Program-made: the position numbers and the translations under genes | The notes under the pieces: model-generated | What the model saw: only the letters and a program-made list of their open reading frames with translations | Database searches by the model: none | What the model was told of the DNA's origin: nothing | NCBI GenBank assembly: GCA_040902585.1 | Contig: JBBDXA010000017.1 | Span: 1-52,859 of the forward strand | Direction: 5' to 3' | DNA length: 52,859 bases | DNA from: JBBDXA01 sp040902585 | Lineage (GTDB): Bacteria; Planctomycetota; Phycisphaerae; Phycisphaerales; Phycisphaeraceae | In this document: piece after piece, positions 8,007-15,852 of the stretch | Layout: each line of letters starts with the position of its first letter | Numbering within the stretch: position 1 is the first letter of the stretch

Positions 8007-9713
8007 CTACATATTCCACCAGTTCAGATCGATGTGCTTGAAGACCGGGTCGTGCAGGTCCGCGTCCTTCACTTCAAATTCCTCGAGCGAAGTCAGCGGT
8101 TCGCCTCGGGCGATCTTTTCCGCCAGCGCCGCCATCGTTTCAAAACGCCCGGCGTGCAGCACGAAACGCTTGATGCCGTAGTCGATCGCCTGGCCCCGGC
8201 TGATGACGAAGGGCCAGTCGCTGGCCTGCATCAGGAGCAGTTCGCGGCCGGCGCGCTCGAGCATCTTGCGCAGCTCCGTCGCTTTCTCCTGCCGCCAGGG
8301 CAACTGGAACGTCAGTCTTCCGAACAAGGCCTCGGCGCGATATTCCACTTCCCAAATCCAGCGCGTCTGATCGTTCATCCACACGCGATGATCGCCCTCT
8401 TCGCCCCACGAGCCTTCGGGCATGGCGACGACTTTGTCAGCGGGGTATTTCTGCGTGATCTCTTCAGTGGTGTTCAGTTCGACGTGCGGGTCGGCATTGA
8501 GCGAGAGCATCACATCACGGATGAACTTCGGTCCTTCGAACCACCAGTGGCCGAAGAGTTCCGCATCGAAGCAGGCGGTGACCACGCCGTGCCGCCCGGT
8601 CTTGTTTCTGTGTTCCCACAGGCGCGAGCGGACCTCGTCGCAGAAGTGCTGAGCGTGAGCGTGAACTTTGCCGTCAACATCATCGGGGTAGTAGCTGTGC
8701 TTGTCGCCGAGGTTGACGTTCTTGCCGGTGATCTTCCAGTAGCGGAGGCCGCGGCGTTCGCCCCACTTCTTGTGGAATTCGAGGTAGGTGCCGTCGGCGG
8801 GGTAGCCGATGGTGCCGGACCAGACCTTCTCGCAGATTTTCGGATCGCGTGCGAAGGCGGTGACGCGGGCCGGGCCGTTGCCGTCGCTGTTGACGCCGTG
8901 CGGTTCGTGAACGCTGCGCCAGCCGCGTGCAGGATATTTCGTTGCTTCGTCCCAGCCGACCTTCTGGTGCTGGCCGTCGTTGATGACCCATTCGCTGCGC
9001 GAACCTTCGATCAGGTGATTTTCGGTGAAGAAGTGCGTGATGCCTTCGTCGGCGGCGAGATGTTCGACGCCGATGCGATAGGGAGTGCCGCCCCAGTTGA
9101 CGGGTGACTGCCACGCTCCGCCTGGCCGATAGGCACACTCGGGCATCCACATGCCGGTGGGCTTGAAGCCGAGGATGCGCTCGCTGGTGGCAACACCTGC
9201 GCGGATCTGAGCGCGAATACTGGCGTCTTCGCCCAGCAGCGGCATGTAGCCGTGGGTGGCGCAGGAGGTGAGGATTTCAAAGTGTCCCGCTTTGGCGCGC
9301 TCGGCGTAGGCGGCGGGAATATCGCGTTTGAGCTTTTCGAACTGTTCCAGTCGTTCCTTGAACCACGTCTCCCATCGCGTGGCGAGGTGGGCCAGGTGGC
9401 CGTCGTTCATTCTTTCAAAATCGGCACGGTCTTCCTGGGCCCGCTTGATGCGGTCGACGAGGTAGGTGATGAAGCCGGCCTTGAAGTCTTCGTGGGCAAG
9501 CTGCTCCAGCAGGACCGGCGTCAGGCCCATGGTGATCTTGGGCCTGGCGTTGAAGAAAAGGCACTCGTCAACGATGGCGAGGATGGGCAGGTACGTCTCG
9601 GCGGCGGCTTCGTACAGCCAGTCCTCGCCGTGCGGCCAGACGCCGTGGTGCAGCACATAGGGCAGGTGGCCGTGCAGCACGAGACAGAAGCTCCCGATCG
9701 CGTCGTTCTTCAT
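8007..9713 (-). CDS. Glycoside hydrolase family 57, probable 1,4-alpha-glucan branching enzyme
   Basis: 568 residues from the ATG at 9713. The GH57 barrel starts with LHGHLPYV, has the nucleophile Glu192 in MWMPECAY and the acid/base Asp383 in CFDAELFGHWWFEG. The latter motif is that of GH57 branching enzymes rather than amylopullulanases. The C-terminal helices (about 450-568) match the DUF1957-type region. The enzyme would act in glycogen metabolism in the cytoplasm; no signal peptide is present. The 9713 start was preferred over 9722 because a TACCAT box ends seven bases before it. No other glycogen gene is nearby. Confidence 0.85.
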   Translation of the reverse strand: MKNDAIGSFCLVLHGHLPYVLHHGVWPHGEDWLYEAAAETYLPILAIVDECLFFNARPKITMGLTPVLLEQLAHEDFKAGFITYLVDRIKRAQEDRADFERMNDGHLAHLATRWETWFKERLEQFEKLKRDIPAAYAERAKAGHFEILTSCATHGYMPLLGEDASIRAQIRAGVATSERILGFKPTGMWMPECAYRPGGAWQSPVNWGGTPYRIGVEHLAADEGITHFFTENHLIEGSRSEWVINDGQHQKVGWDEATKYPARGWRSVHEPHGVNSDGNGPARVTAFARDPKICEKVWSGTIGYPADGTYLEFHKKWGERRGLRYWKITGKNVNLGDKHSYYPDDVDGKVHAHAQHFCDEVRSRLWEHRNKTGRHGVVTACFDAELFGHWWFEGPKFIRDVMLSLNADPHVELNTTEEITQKYPADKVVAMPEGSWGEEGDHRVWMNDQTRWIWEVEYRAEALFGRLTFQLPWRQEKATELRKMLERAGRELLLMQASDWPFVISRGQAIDYGIKRFVLHAGRFETMAALAEKIARGEPLTSLEEFEVKDADLHDPVFKHIDLNWWNM

Positions 9714-9720
9714 GCGAAGC

Positions 9721-9726
9721 ATGGTA
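9721..9726 (-). promoter_or_regulatory. -10-like box of GH57 gene, leaderless type
   Basis: TACCAT on the minus strand, seven bases before the ATG at 9713. No convincing -35 element was seen. Confidence 0.4.
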
Positions 9727-9854
9727 GCGGTTTTCCGGTGCTGCGTGGCACCCGGCGCGATCGTCAGGGCGTGAAAGTTGTACCTCTTCTCCCTTGCCTG
9801 CCGAAATAGAACGAGGGGTTTTTCTTTCGCTTTCCATCACGTTGCGTCATCGGG

Positions 9855-9860
9855 TAGAAT
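9855..9860 (+). promoter_or_regulatory. -10-like box upstream of murC
   Basis: TAGAAT, 24 bp before the ATG at 9885. Unlike the leaderless genes, an AAGGA Shine-Dalgarno site (9872-9876) lies between the box and the start. Confidence 0.4.
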
Positions 9861-9884
9861 GCTCGCAACACAAGGATGTGTTCC

Positions 9885-11417
9885 ATGATTCAACCGTCTT
9901 CCCAGGCCAAGGTCGGCCCGGTCATCCAAGTCTCTTCCCCCCGCGCCGCGCGACGTCCTGTCGCCACCCCGCGCAAACCGAGAAAACCCTTGCCTATCAC
10001 CGGGCTCCATATTCACTTCGTCGGCATCGGCGGCTCAGGCATGTCCGGGCTCGCACGGCTCGCCAAGGAACGCGGTGCGATCATCACCGGCTCCGATCAG
10101 GCGGACGGCCCCACCATCGAGATGTTGACGGATGCGGGCATCAATGTCTCCCTCGAACAGACTGCCGACAGCGTGCCCGCTGATGTCGAGATGGTCGCCA
10201 TCAGCGCGGCCATTAAGAACGACCACCCCGAAGTCATCGAAGCCAAACGTCGCGGCCTGCGGGTGATCAAGTATTCAAAAATGCTCGGCGAACTCATGAT
10301 CGGCCGGGTGGGCATCGCCGTCTCCGGCACGCACGGCAAGAGCAGCACCACTTCGATGGCCAGCCACGTCATGATTCAGTGCGGGCTTGATCCATCCGTC
10401 ATCGTCGGCGCGACCTGCAAACAGGTCGGCGGCGGCTTCCGCTGCGGCGAAGGTGAAACGCTGGTGGCGGAGGCGTGTGAATATGATCGCTCGTTCCACA
10501 ATCTGCACCCGACGCTCGCGGTGATTCTGAATGTCGAAGAGGATCATCTGGACTATTACAGTGGTATCACGGAGATCGTCGAATCCTTCACGGTCTTTGC
10601 GCGAAGGCTGCCGACGAAGGACGATGGCGGGTTCCTGCTGATCAACCACGAGATGTCGCATCGCCTGGCGATCACGGCCGGCCTGGAGTGCGATGTGCAA
10701 ACGCTCGGGTTCATTCCACAAGCGGACTGGCAGGTTGAAGTAGCCGCTTGCGGCTTAGCAGCGGAGGACGAAAGCGCTTCGAGTGCATCCCTCGTCCGCC
10801 TGCATCATGAAGGCAAGATCGTCGCCCAGTGGCGCTCGCCGCTGCCGGGCGATCATATGTGCTACAACGCCGCCGCCGCCGCGGTCCTGGCGCAGCGGGC
10901 GGGAGCATCGTGGGAAGGCATCGCCGCGGCGCTCGAATCATTCGGAGGTTTGGATCGGCGCATGCAGTTCATCGGCACTCGAACTCCCCTCCCTCTTAGG
11001 GAGGGGAGTCAGATCACCATCATCGACGACTACGGCCACCATCCCACCGAAGTGGAAACCACCCTTCGCGCCTTGCGAAGGCATTACAAACCCACGCGCC
11101 TCATCTGCGTGTTTCAACCGCACCAGCACAGCAGGACGCGATTCCTGCTGGAACAGTTTGCCACCAGCTTCGCCGAAGCGGATCTGGTCATCGTGCCGCA
11201 CATCTACTTCGTGCGCGATACCAAGAAGGAACAGCATGCGGTGAAGGCCGGCGACCTGGTTGATCGTCTGCGCCAGCGCGGCAAGGCGGCGATGCATCTG
11301 TATCCGTTTGAAGCGATCGTGGAACAGCTCAACCTGATCGCGCAGCCCGGTGATCTCGTCGTGACGATGGGCGCGGGCGATGTGTGGCGGATTGCGAAGA
11401 GTTTCTTAAGGCAATAA
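9885..11417 (+). CDS. murC: UDP-N-acetylmuramate--L-alanine ligase
   Basis: 510 residues. It adds L-Ala to UDP-MurNAc, the first peptide step of peptidoglycan synthesis. The order is an N-terminal Rossmann domain with GIGGSGMSG (47-55), the ATP loop GTHGKSSTT (148-156), the middle domain with NVEEDHLDYY, and the C-terminal domain with IDDYGHHPTEV. A 36-residue Arg/Pro-rich extension precedes the fold. The ATG at 9885 was chosen over 9876 because AAGGA lies eight bases before it. Two palindromes are read through in frame, at residues 286-291 and 367-375. The second sits where other MurCs have only a short turn before IDDYxHHPTE. The gene stands outside any dcw cluster and overlaps the convergent hydrolase gene by 12 bp. 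Confidence 0.92.
   Translation: MIQPSSQAKVGPVIQVSSPRAARRPVATPRKPRKPLPITGLHIHFVGIGGSGMSGLARLAKERGAIITGSDQADGPTIEMLTDAGINVSLEQTADSVPADVEMVAISAAIKNDHPEVIEAKRRGLRVIKYSKMLGELMIGRVGIAVSGTHGKSSTTSMASHVMIQCGLDPSVIVGATCKQVGGGFRCGEGETLVAEACEYDRSFHNLHPTLAVILNVEEDHLDYYSGITEIVESFTVFARRLPTKDDGGFLLINHEMSHRLAITAGLECDVQTLGFIPQADWQVEVAACGLAAEDESASSASLVRLHHEGKIVAQWRSPLPGDHMCYNAAAAAVLAQRAGASWEGIAAALESFGGLDRRMQFIGTRTPLPLREGSQITIIDDYGHHPTEVETTLRALRRHYKPTRLICVFQPHQHSRTRFLLEQFATSFAEADLVIVPHIYFVRDTKKEQHAVKAGDLVDRLRQRGKAAMHLYPFEAIVEQLNLIAQPGDLVVTMGAGDVWRIAKSFLRQ
10742..10759. repeat. 18-bp palindrome inside murC
   Basis: AGCCGC and GCGGCT pair around TT. The 18-bp sequence matches copies at 15353, 26327 and 50614. 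Here it is read in the direction that encodes A-A-C-G-L-A. Confidence 0.8.
10983..11009. repeat. 27-bp perfect palindrome inside murC
   Basis: ACTCCCCTCCCT and AGGGAGGGGAGT are perfect 12-bp arms around CTT. In frame it encodes TPLPLREGS just before the conserved IDDYGHHPTE motif. It keeps the reading frame. Confidence 0.85.
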
Positions 11418-12248
11418 TGCCCATCGTTCACCCTGCTGCAACACCTTGTACGGCTGCCCGATCTTCTCACACTCAGCGACGAACTCATCGGGCGTCGCGG
11501 TGTTGAATTCAAACATGTCGTAGTGGCACGGGATCACCACGCTCGCGCCGATCGCCTTTGCAAGCTGCGCTGCTTCGCGACCCCACAGGTTGCCCGCGAC
11601 GCGGCGCTCGGGGGCTCGTCCGTTGATCGGCAGCAGCGCGACGTCGATGTTGAACGGTTTCAGGCGTTCGACGAGGCCTTCGTAGAGCAGCGTGTCGCCG
11701 CTGTGGTAGATCGCGTGCGGGCCGAAGCGGATGACGTAGCCCATGTACTTGTGGTGGCCGCGTTCGTCTTGGGCGAGTGTGTCGTGCGCAGCGGGAAGGC
11801 CGTGAAAAGTGAAGGGGCCGGCATGAACGGTGGTACCGTCATCGATGCCGCGCAGGCGAGTGACATCGACCTTGAGCCGGTCCGCGACAAAGGTGCGGTT
11901 CGCTTCGGGCACGACAATAGTCATCTGCGGATTCACATGCATCAGCGGAACAAGCGTGTGAGCATCGAGATGATCCGTGTGATTGTGACTGCTGGAAACG
12001 ACGGTGATCTCGCCGAGGCGGGCGGGGTCCACAACCTGTTCGCTCATGCGCGTGTGCGGCTTGTCGGTGCTGGCGTACTTGGCGGTGAGCGAGTCGGAAA
12101 GGTAGGGATCGATCAGCGCGTGGCTGCCCGCCCACTGGAGAAGAAATCCGCTCTGCCCGAGCCACCACAGACGAAAGCCGGTCGGATCCGCCTTTGACGC
12201 GGCAATGTCGGCAAGGAAGGCGTCGTGTTGCTGGATGGGTCGGATCAT
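11406..12248 (-). CDS. UlaG-like metallo-beta-lactamase-fold hydrolase
   Basis: 280 residues. The metal motif HNHTDH (88-93) and a later HSGDT strand are those of the UlaG/RomA-type metal-dependent hydrolases (COG2220). Known members cleave ascorbate-6-phosphate lactone or N-acyl-phosphatidylethanolamine; the substrate here cannot be named. No signal peptide is present. Its 3' end overlaps murC by 12 bp on the opposite strand. No Shine-Dalgarno site or TANNNT box precedes the ATG, and an inverted repeat follows upstream. Confidence 0.8.
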   Translation of the reverse strand: MIRPIQQHDAFLADIAASKADPTGFRLWWLGQSGFLLQWAGSHALIDPYLSDSLTAKYASTDKPHTRMSEQVVDPARLGEITVVSSSHNHTDHLDAHTLVPLMHVNPQMTIVVPEANRTFVADRLKVDVTRLRGIDDGTTVHAGPFTFHGLPAAHDTLAQDERGHHKYMGYVIRFGPHAIYHSGDTLLYEGLVERLKPFNIDVALLPINGRAPERRVAGNLWGREAAQLAKAIGASVVIPCHYDMFEFNTATPDEFVAECEKIGQPYKVLQQGERWALLP

Positions 12249-12275
12249 GCGGTTCGTTTTCGCTTGTCAAGAATT

Positions 12276-12380
12276 CAACACAGAGGCGCGGAGACGCAGA
12301 GCGGACAGAACTGACGGAGACAACCCAAATCAATGCTTCCCTCTCATCTTCCTCTTCCTCCTCTGCGTCTCTGCGTCAAA
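12276..12380. repeat. Inverted-repeat element with CGCAGAGA-type units
   Basis: The left arm 12276-12302 (GCGCGGAGACGCAGAG core) is complementary to the right arm near 12356-12380 (core CTCTGCGTCTCTGCGT) with one mismatch over about 17 bases. Both arms have a 7-8 bp periodicity. The element fills the gap between two minus-strand genes. Confidence 0.6.
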
Positions 12381-12411
12381 CCCGTGCCATCAAGAGCCGC
12401 GCGTTTAGCAC

Positions 12412-13461
12412 TCACTTGAGTCCCATCTCCGCGCGCACCTGTTTCACGCCTGCCACCATGTTCGCGAGTTTCTGCTTCGCCGCCCATCGCGCCGTTTGTG
12501 ACAGGCCGCAGTCCGGGGCGAAGGACAGGCGATCAGCAGGCGCATGCTTGAGGCAGAGCTTCACGCGCTGGGCGATGTCCGCGACGGTTTCAATGTAGTA
12601 ACTCTTCACATCCACGATGCCCACCGCGACATCGCAGTGCTTCGCGATCTCGCTGATGATCCCTATCTCTGCGAATTCCCGGCTGGCCATCTCCACGTGC
12701 ATCTCATCGACCTTCATATCGAGAAACGAAGGGAACATCGGGGCGTATCGCCGCGGGCCCACCGCCCGCCCCTTAAAATTGCCGAAGCACAGGTGCGTGG
12801 AAAGGTGTGTCTTGCCGACGATCGGCTCCACTGTGCGGTTGAACAGCTCCACGAACCGCTTTGGGTCTTCCTTGTGCGCGTAGCAGCTCATCGAAGGTTC
12901 ATCGACGGTGATCTCCTCGCAGCCCGCCTCGACAAGCCTTACCAGTTCATCGCGCACCATCGGGAGCAACGCCTCGGTGATGGCGTAACGATCCTTGTAC
13001 TGATCGTTGGGCACGAGCCGCCCGCTGAGCGTGTAGGGCCCCGGCACACTGGCCTTGAGCCGCTTGCCGGCTTCGCGCGCTCCCCCCGCCAGCCGCTTCA
13101 ACCTTTCAAATTCTTCCACCGCGCCCAGCCCGCGCGGAGCGCGCAGCTCACTCGTGATCGCATGCCTGCCGCGCTGGTCATGAGCGGGCGGCCCGAACAC
13201 GCGCGGCGGCTTACTCTCCAGATCGATCCCTTCGATGTAACCATAGAACGACAGATTGAAATCAAACCGCGTCTGCTCGCCATCGGTGACCACATCCAGC
13301 CCCGCCGCGAGCTGATCGTGAAGCGCAGCGACCACCGCGTCTTCCTGCATCTCGGCGACTTCACTGGTGCCGAAGCGATCCAATTGCTGCGACGCGAGCT
13401 CGAGCCAGCCGGGAAACGGATAGCTGCCGATGACGGTGGTGCGGAGGGGATGATCTTTCAT
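12412..13461 (-). CDS. Stand-alone MetE catalytic-domain protein (core-MetE-like methionine synthase)
   Basis: 349 residues, about half of canonical MetE, and it contains only the catalytic TIM barrel. The zinc ligands are visible: His223 and Cys225 (THLCFGN), Glu257 (DEMHVEMA) and Cys318 (APDCGL). The DEPSM motif near 187-191 lies in the homocysteine-binding region. The N-terminal tetrahydrofolate-binding half is missing. Short MetE homologs of this type ('core-MetE') are thought to take methyl groups from a corrinoid protein, and others are uncharacterised, so the methyl donor is open. The next gene on the strand, the SIS protein, lies 38 bp upstream across a palindrome, with no functional link seen. 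Confidence 0.8.
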   Translation of the reverse strand: MKDHPLRTTVIGSYPFPGWLELASQQLDRFGTSEVAEMQEDAVVAALHDQLAAGLDVVTDGEQTRFDFNLSFYGYIEGIDLESKPPRVFGPPAHDQRGRHAITSELRAPRGLGAVEEFERLKRLAGGAREAGKRLKASVPGPYTLSGRLVPNDQYKDRYAITEALLPMVRDELVRLVEAGCEEITVDEPSMSCYAHKEDPKRFVELFNRTVEPIVGKTHLSTHLCFGNFKGRAVGPRRYAPMFPSFLDMKVDEMHVEMASREFAEIGIISEIAKHCDVAVGIVDVKSYYIETVADIAQRVKLCLKHAPADRLSFAPDCGLSQTARWAAKQKLANMVAGVKQVRAEMGLK

Positions 13462-13483
13462 TTCGCTTTCCCTGCATATAGCC

Positions 13484-13499
13484 CGCGGCTTGCCGCGGG
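13484..13499. repeat. GC-rich palindrome between SIS gene and MetE-like gene
   Basis: CCCGCGGC and GCCGCGGG are perfect arms separated by nothing but the TT-like centre (AGCCCGCGGCTTGCCGCGGG). It abuts the stop codon of the SIS gene. No T-run follows. Confidence 0.6.
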
Positions 13500-14279
13500 T
13501 CAGCGCCCGACATCTTCATAAAGCTTCGCCAGCCGATGCGCATGTTCGTCATACGCCGCCTCGAAAAGCTGCACAGCCTTCTCAGGGCCGACGATGCAAC
13601 CTGCGGTCAACACCTTCGGCGGCTGGCCCGCGCTGGTGAGCTTCGCCGCGACTTCAGCCTTGATCGCATTGATGAGCAGGCAGCCGCCCACTGTCGAGCC
13701 GGGTGACACGGGCGTATCCAGCCCTTTCACGCGCACCATCGAGTCGCCCGCCGGTGCGCCGGTGTCGAGGACGAGATCAGCCGCGTCGATGAGCTTCAAG
13801 CCTTTGGGATGGCGCGATGTGCTCGCTTCGCAATGTCTGCGACTGACGATCGCCACGACCTTCATTCCCTTCGCTCGACACAACTCCGCGAACTCGATCG
13901 GCACGACATTGCAGCCGCTCGAAGAGATCACCAGGGCCGTGTCTTTGTCGCTCACATCGAAGTTGCGCAGGATGCGATCCGCCAGGCCCGACACGTTTTC
14001 GAGAAACATCGCCTGCCGCTGACCGTTGGCGCCGACCACGTTGTTGTGATAAGTGAGTGAAAGCTCGACGATCGGGTTGAACCCAGGAAACGATCCATAG
14101 CGCGGCCACATCTCTTCGACCATGATTCGGCTGTGTCCGCTGCCGAAGACGTGAACCATCCGCCCGGCGAGGATCGACTGTGCGAAGAAATCGGCGGCCG
14201 TAGCGATGGCGGCCTGTTGTGCCTCCACCGCGTCGAGCAACGTCCGGCAATGGCTGAGATATTGTTCGGCTGGCGTCAT
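13500..14279 (-). CDS. SIS-domain sugar-phosphate-binding protein (UPF0309-like)
   Basis: 259 residues with one SIS domain. The phosphosugar loop is VHVFGSGHSRIM (about 42-53) and a second SIS strand is seen in ALVISSSGCNVVPIE. Related proteins bind or isomerise phosphorylated amino sugars such as N-acetylmuramic acid 6-phosphate. The conserved EEMWPRYGSFPGF stretch is that of the 'sugar isomerase domain' proteins often found near glucosamine kinases. No kinase is adjacent here, so the substrate is unknown. No Shine-Dalgarno site or -10 box was recognised at the start. Confidence 0.75.
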   Translation of the reverse strand: MTPAEQYLSHCRTLLDAVEAQQAAIATAADFFAQSILAGRMVHVFGSGHSRIMVEEMWPRYGSFPGFNPIVELSLTYHNNVVGANGQRQAMFLENVSGLADRILRNFDVSDKDTALVISSSGCNVVPIEFAELCRAKGMKVVAIVSRRHCEASTSRHPKGLKLIDAADLVLDTGAPAGDSMVRVKGLDTPVSPGSTVGGCLLINAIKAEVAAKLTSAGQPPKVLTAGCIVGPEKAVQLFEAAYDEHAHRLAKLYEDVGR

Positions 14280-14494
14280 GCGTGTTGATCCAAAGCGGGA
14301 AACCTACCGCACCGCCTGCGGCAAGTCCAACCTCCGCATCATTCTGACCTGCGAAACGCGCGGCGTTATCGGGCACAGGTGCCGAAAGTAACCTCACCGC
14401 ACGCGCCGTTCCTCCCATCATTACAGCCGGCGACTTAACCCGCGCAGATGGTCCGCCGATGGGAATAATAGAAAACCCCTTTCGGAGATGCTTT

Positions 14495-14881
14495 ATGTCG
14501 CAGGAGTCGCCCGCCGCCGATGCTCGCCGAAGCCCTCGCCTGAAACTGCCGCCGATGTACACGCTGGTGCGGGTCAAACCCGAAGGGGCTGAGCGGTTTA
14601 TCTGGACGGGCTACATCTACGACATCAGTGAAACCGGCATGCGTTTCGAACTGGATGCGCCGGTCGAGCCGGGCACGAAGCTTGAAGTGCGGGCGATGTT
14701 GCCGGGGATCTTCCACACCACCTTCAACGTCACGGGCACCGTCGTTCGCATTCATGATGATGACGACAACGCGGGCCCCTGCCGCATGGGTCTGTTCTTC
14801 GATCAGTTCAATGAAGTGGACGATCGCATGCGGCTACAGGATTATCTTGTAGCCTCGACGGCCATTTCACTGGCGGCTTAA
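14495..14881 (+). CDS. PilZ-domain protein, probable cyclic di-GMP receptor
   Basis: 128 residues. The two PilZ signatures are present: R11-x3-R15 (RRSPR) and DISETG at 43-48, matching (D/N)xSxxG, followed by the beta-barrel strands. These residues bind cyclic di-GMP in characterised PilZ proteins. The start at 14495 has CGGAGA about six bases upstream; an in-frame ATG at 14459 has none. It stands alone, so the process it controls cannot be told. Confidence 0.8.
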   Translation: MSQESPAADARRSPRLKLPPMYTLVRVKPEGAERFIWTGYIYDISETGMRFELDAPVEPGTKLEVRAMLPGIFHTTFNVTGTVVRIHDDDDNAGPCRMGLFFDQFNEVDDRMRLQDYLVASTAISLAA

Positions 14882-14947
14882 CGCCGATTGCATGCGTCAA
14901 CGCTTGCGTGTTCACGTTGGCGCACAGTGTTTGCAGGTCACTTCCCG

Positions 14948-15745
14948 CTATTCGATTCCGAAGACTCGCCGCGCATTGGCATCCACCTGCGCGATGAATG
15001 CTTCCTCCGCTACCTTCCTCTTCGCCGCCAGAAATGTCGCCACCATCGCCACGTACTTCGGTTCGTTGGGCCGCACCTTCCGATACGGTTCCGGCGTGAG
15101 ATAGGGCGAGTCCGTCTCAATCATGATGCGATCAACAGGCATCCTCGCCGCGCAGGCCGCGATCTCCGTCGCGCTGCCGAAGGTGGCTATGCCGGTGAAG
15201 CTCACCATCGCACCGAGGTCGAGAATCTTGTCAAGCTCTTCGCCCGTGCCGGTGAAGCAGTGAAACACGAAGCGGTCGCCGGCAATGCCTGATGCGCGGA
15301 TGATGGCGAGCGTCTCATCCGTTGCCTCGCGGTTGTGAATGATGATCGGTTTCGCCGCTTGCGGCTTAGCATTCCTATCGAGTTTCTTCACCACCCCAAG
15401 CTGCATCTCAAAGTACCGCTTCTGCAACTCGATCGGTGGCTCAGGATAATGCCGATCCAGCCCCATTTCCCCGATCGCCACGACGCGCGGATGAGCCGCC
15501 AGCGTACGGATCGAGTCAGCAACCACCGCTTCATCCGGCCATTTCTCGCAGTAATGCGGGTGCAGGCCGACCGTCGCGTACACCTGTTCGTACTTTTCCG
15601 CGAGCGCTGCCGCCTTCTTCGCATCGTCCGGCGAAGTGCCCACGCTGATCATGCGATGCACGCCCGCCTCAGCCGCGCCGCGCAGGACATCGTCTATTCG
15701 ATTGTATAGGCCGTCGTAGGTGAGATGGCAGTGCGTGTCGAACAT
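14948..15745 (-). CDS. tatD: TatD-family metal-dependent deoxyribonuclease
   Basis: 265 residues. The amidohydrolase-fold metal motif DTHCHL (His5, His7) opens the protein; a conserved Glu lies in IGEMGLD, and the later motifs are IIHNREA, FHCFTG and IETDSPYL. TatD proteins are 3'-5' exonucleases acting on single-stranded DNA and damaged ends. The sequence LDRN-AKPQAA-KPIIIHNREA shows a six-residue insertion (about 125-130) encoded exactly by the 18-bp palindrome, just before a conserved strand. The ATG at 15745 starts the family homology. An octamer repeat abuts it, and no Shine-Dalgarno site is visible. Confidence 0.9.
   Translation of the reverse strand: MFDTHCHLTYDGLYNRIDDVLRGAAEAGVHRMISVGTSPDDAKKAAALAEKYEQVYATVGLHPHYCEKWPDEAVVADSIRTLAAHPRVVAIGEMGLDRHYPEPPIELQKRYFEMQLGVVKKLDRNAKPQAAKPIIIHNREATDETLAIIRASGIAGDRFVFHCFTGTGEELDKILDLGAMVSFTGIATFGSATEIAACAARMPVDRIMIETDSPYLTPEPYRKVRPNEPKYVAMVATFLAAKRKVAEEAFIAQVDANARRVFGIE
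15353..15370. repeat. 18-bp palindrome inside tatD
   Basis: It matches the palindrome in murC, PSD1 and the phosphodiesterase except at one or two edge bases. It encodes AKPQAA in frame on the minus strand. Confidence 0.85.
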
Positions 15746-15840
15746 GGGGGAAGAAGGAACGCAGGTACGGAGGGACGAAGGCACGAAGGGTCAATCGAAA
15801 CACTCAAGCCCGTTGGCGAGTCCGCGAGCCGTCGGGGTAT
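15746..15840. repeat. Single octamer-repeat arm next to a GGCGAGTC-family arm
   Basis: 15746-15790 is a purine-rich GGRACGRA array directly before the tatD ATG, with no inverted partner nearby. 15805-15840 is one arm of the repeat family with core GGCGAGTCCGCGAGCCGTCG, which also occurs at 30392 and 34420 as inverted pairs. Confidence 0.75.
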
Positions 15841-15852
15841 TGGCAGTGTGAA

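Noticed and set aside
13462..13499. Riboswitch before the MetE-like gene
   Set aside because: Only 38 bp separate it from the SIS gene, and these are filled by a simple palindrome.
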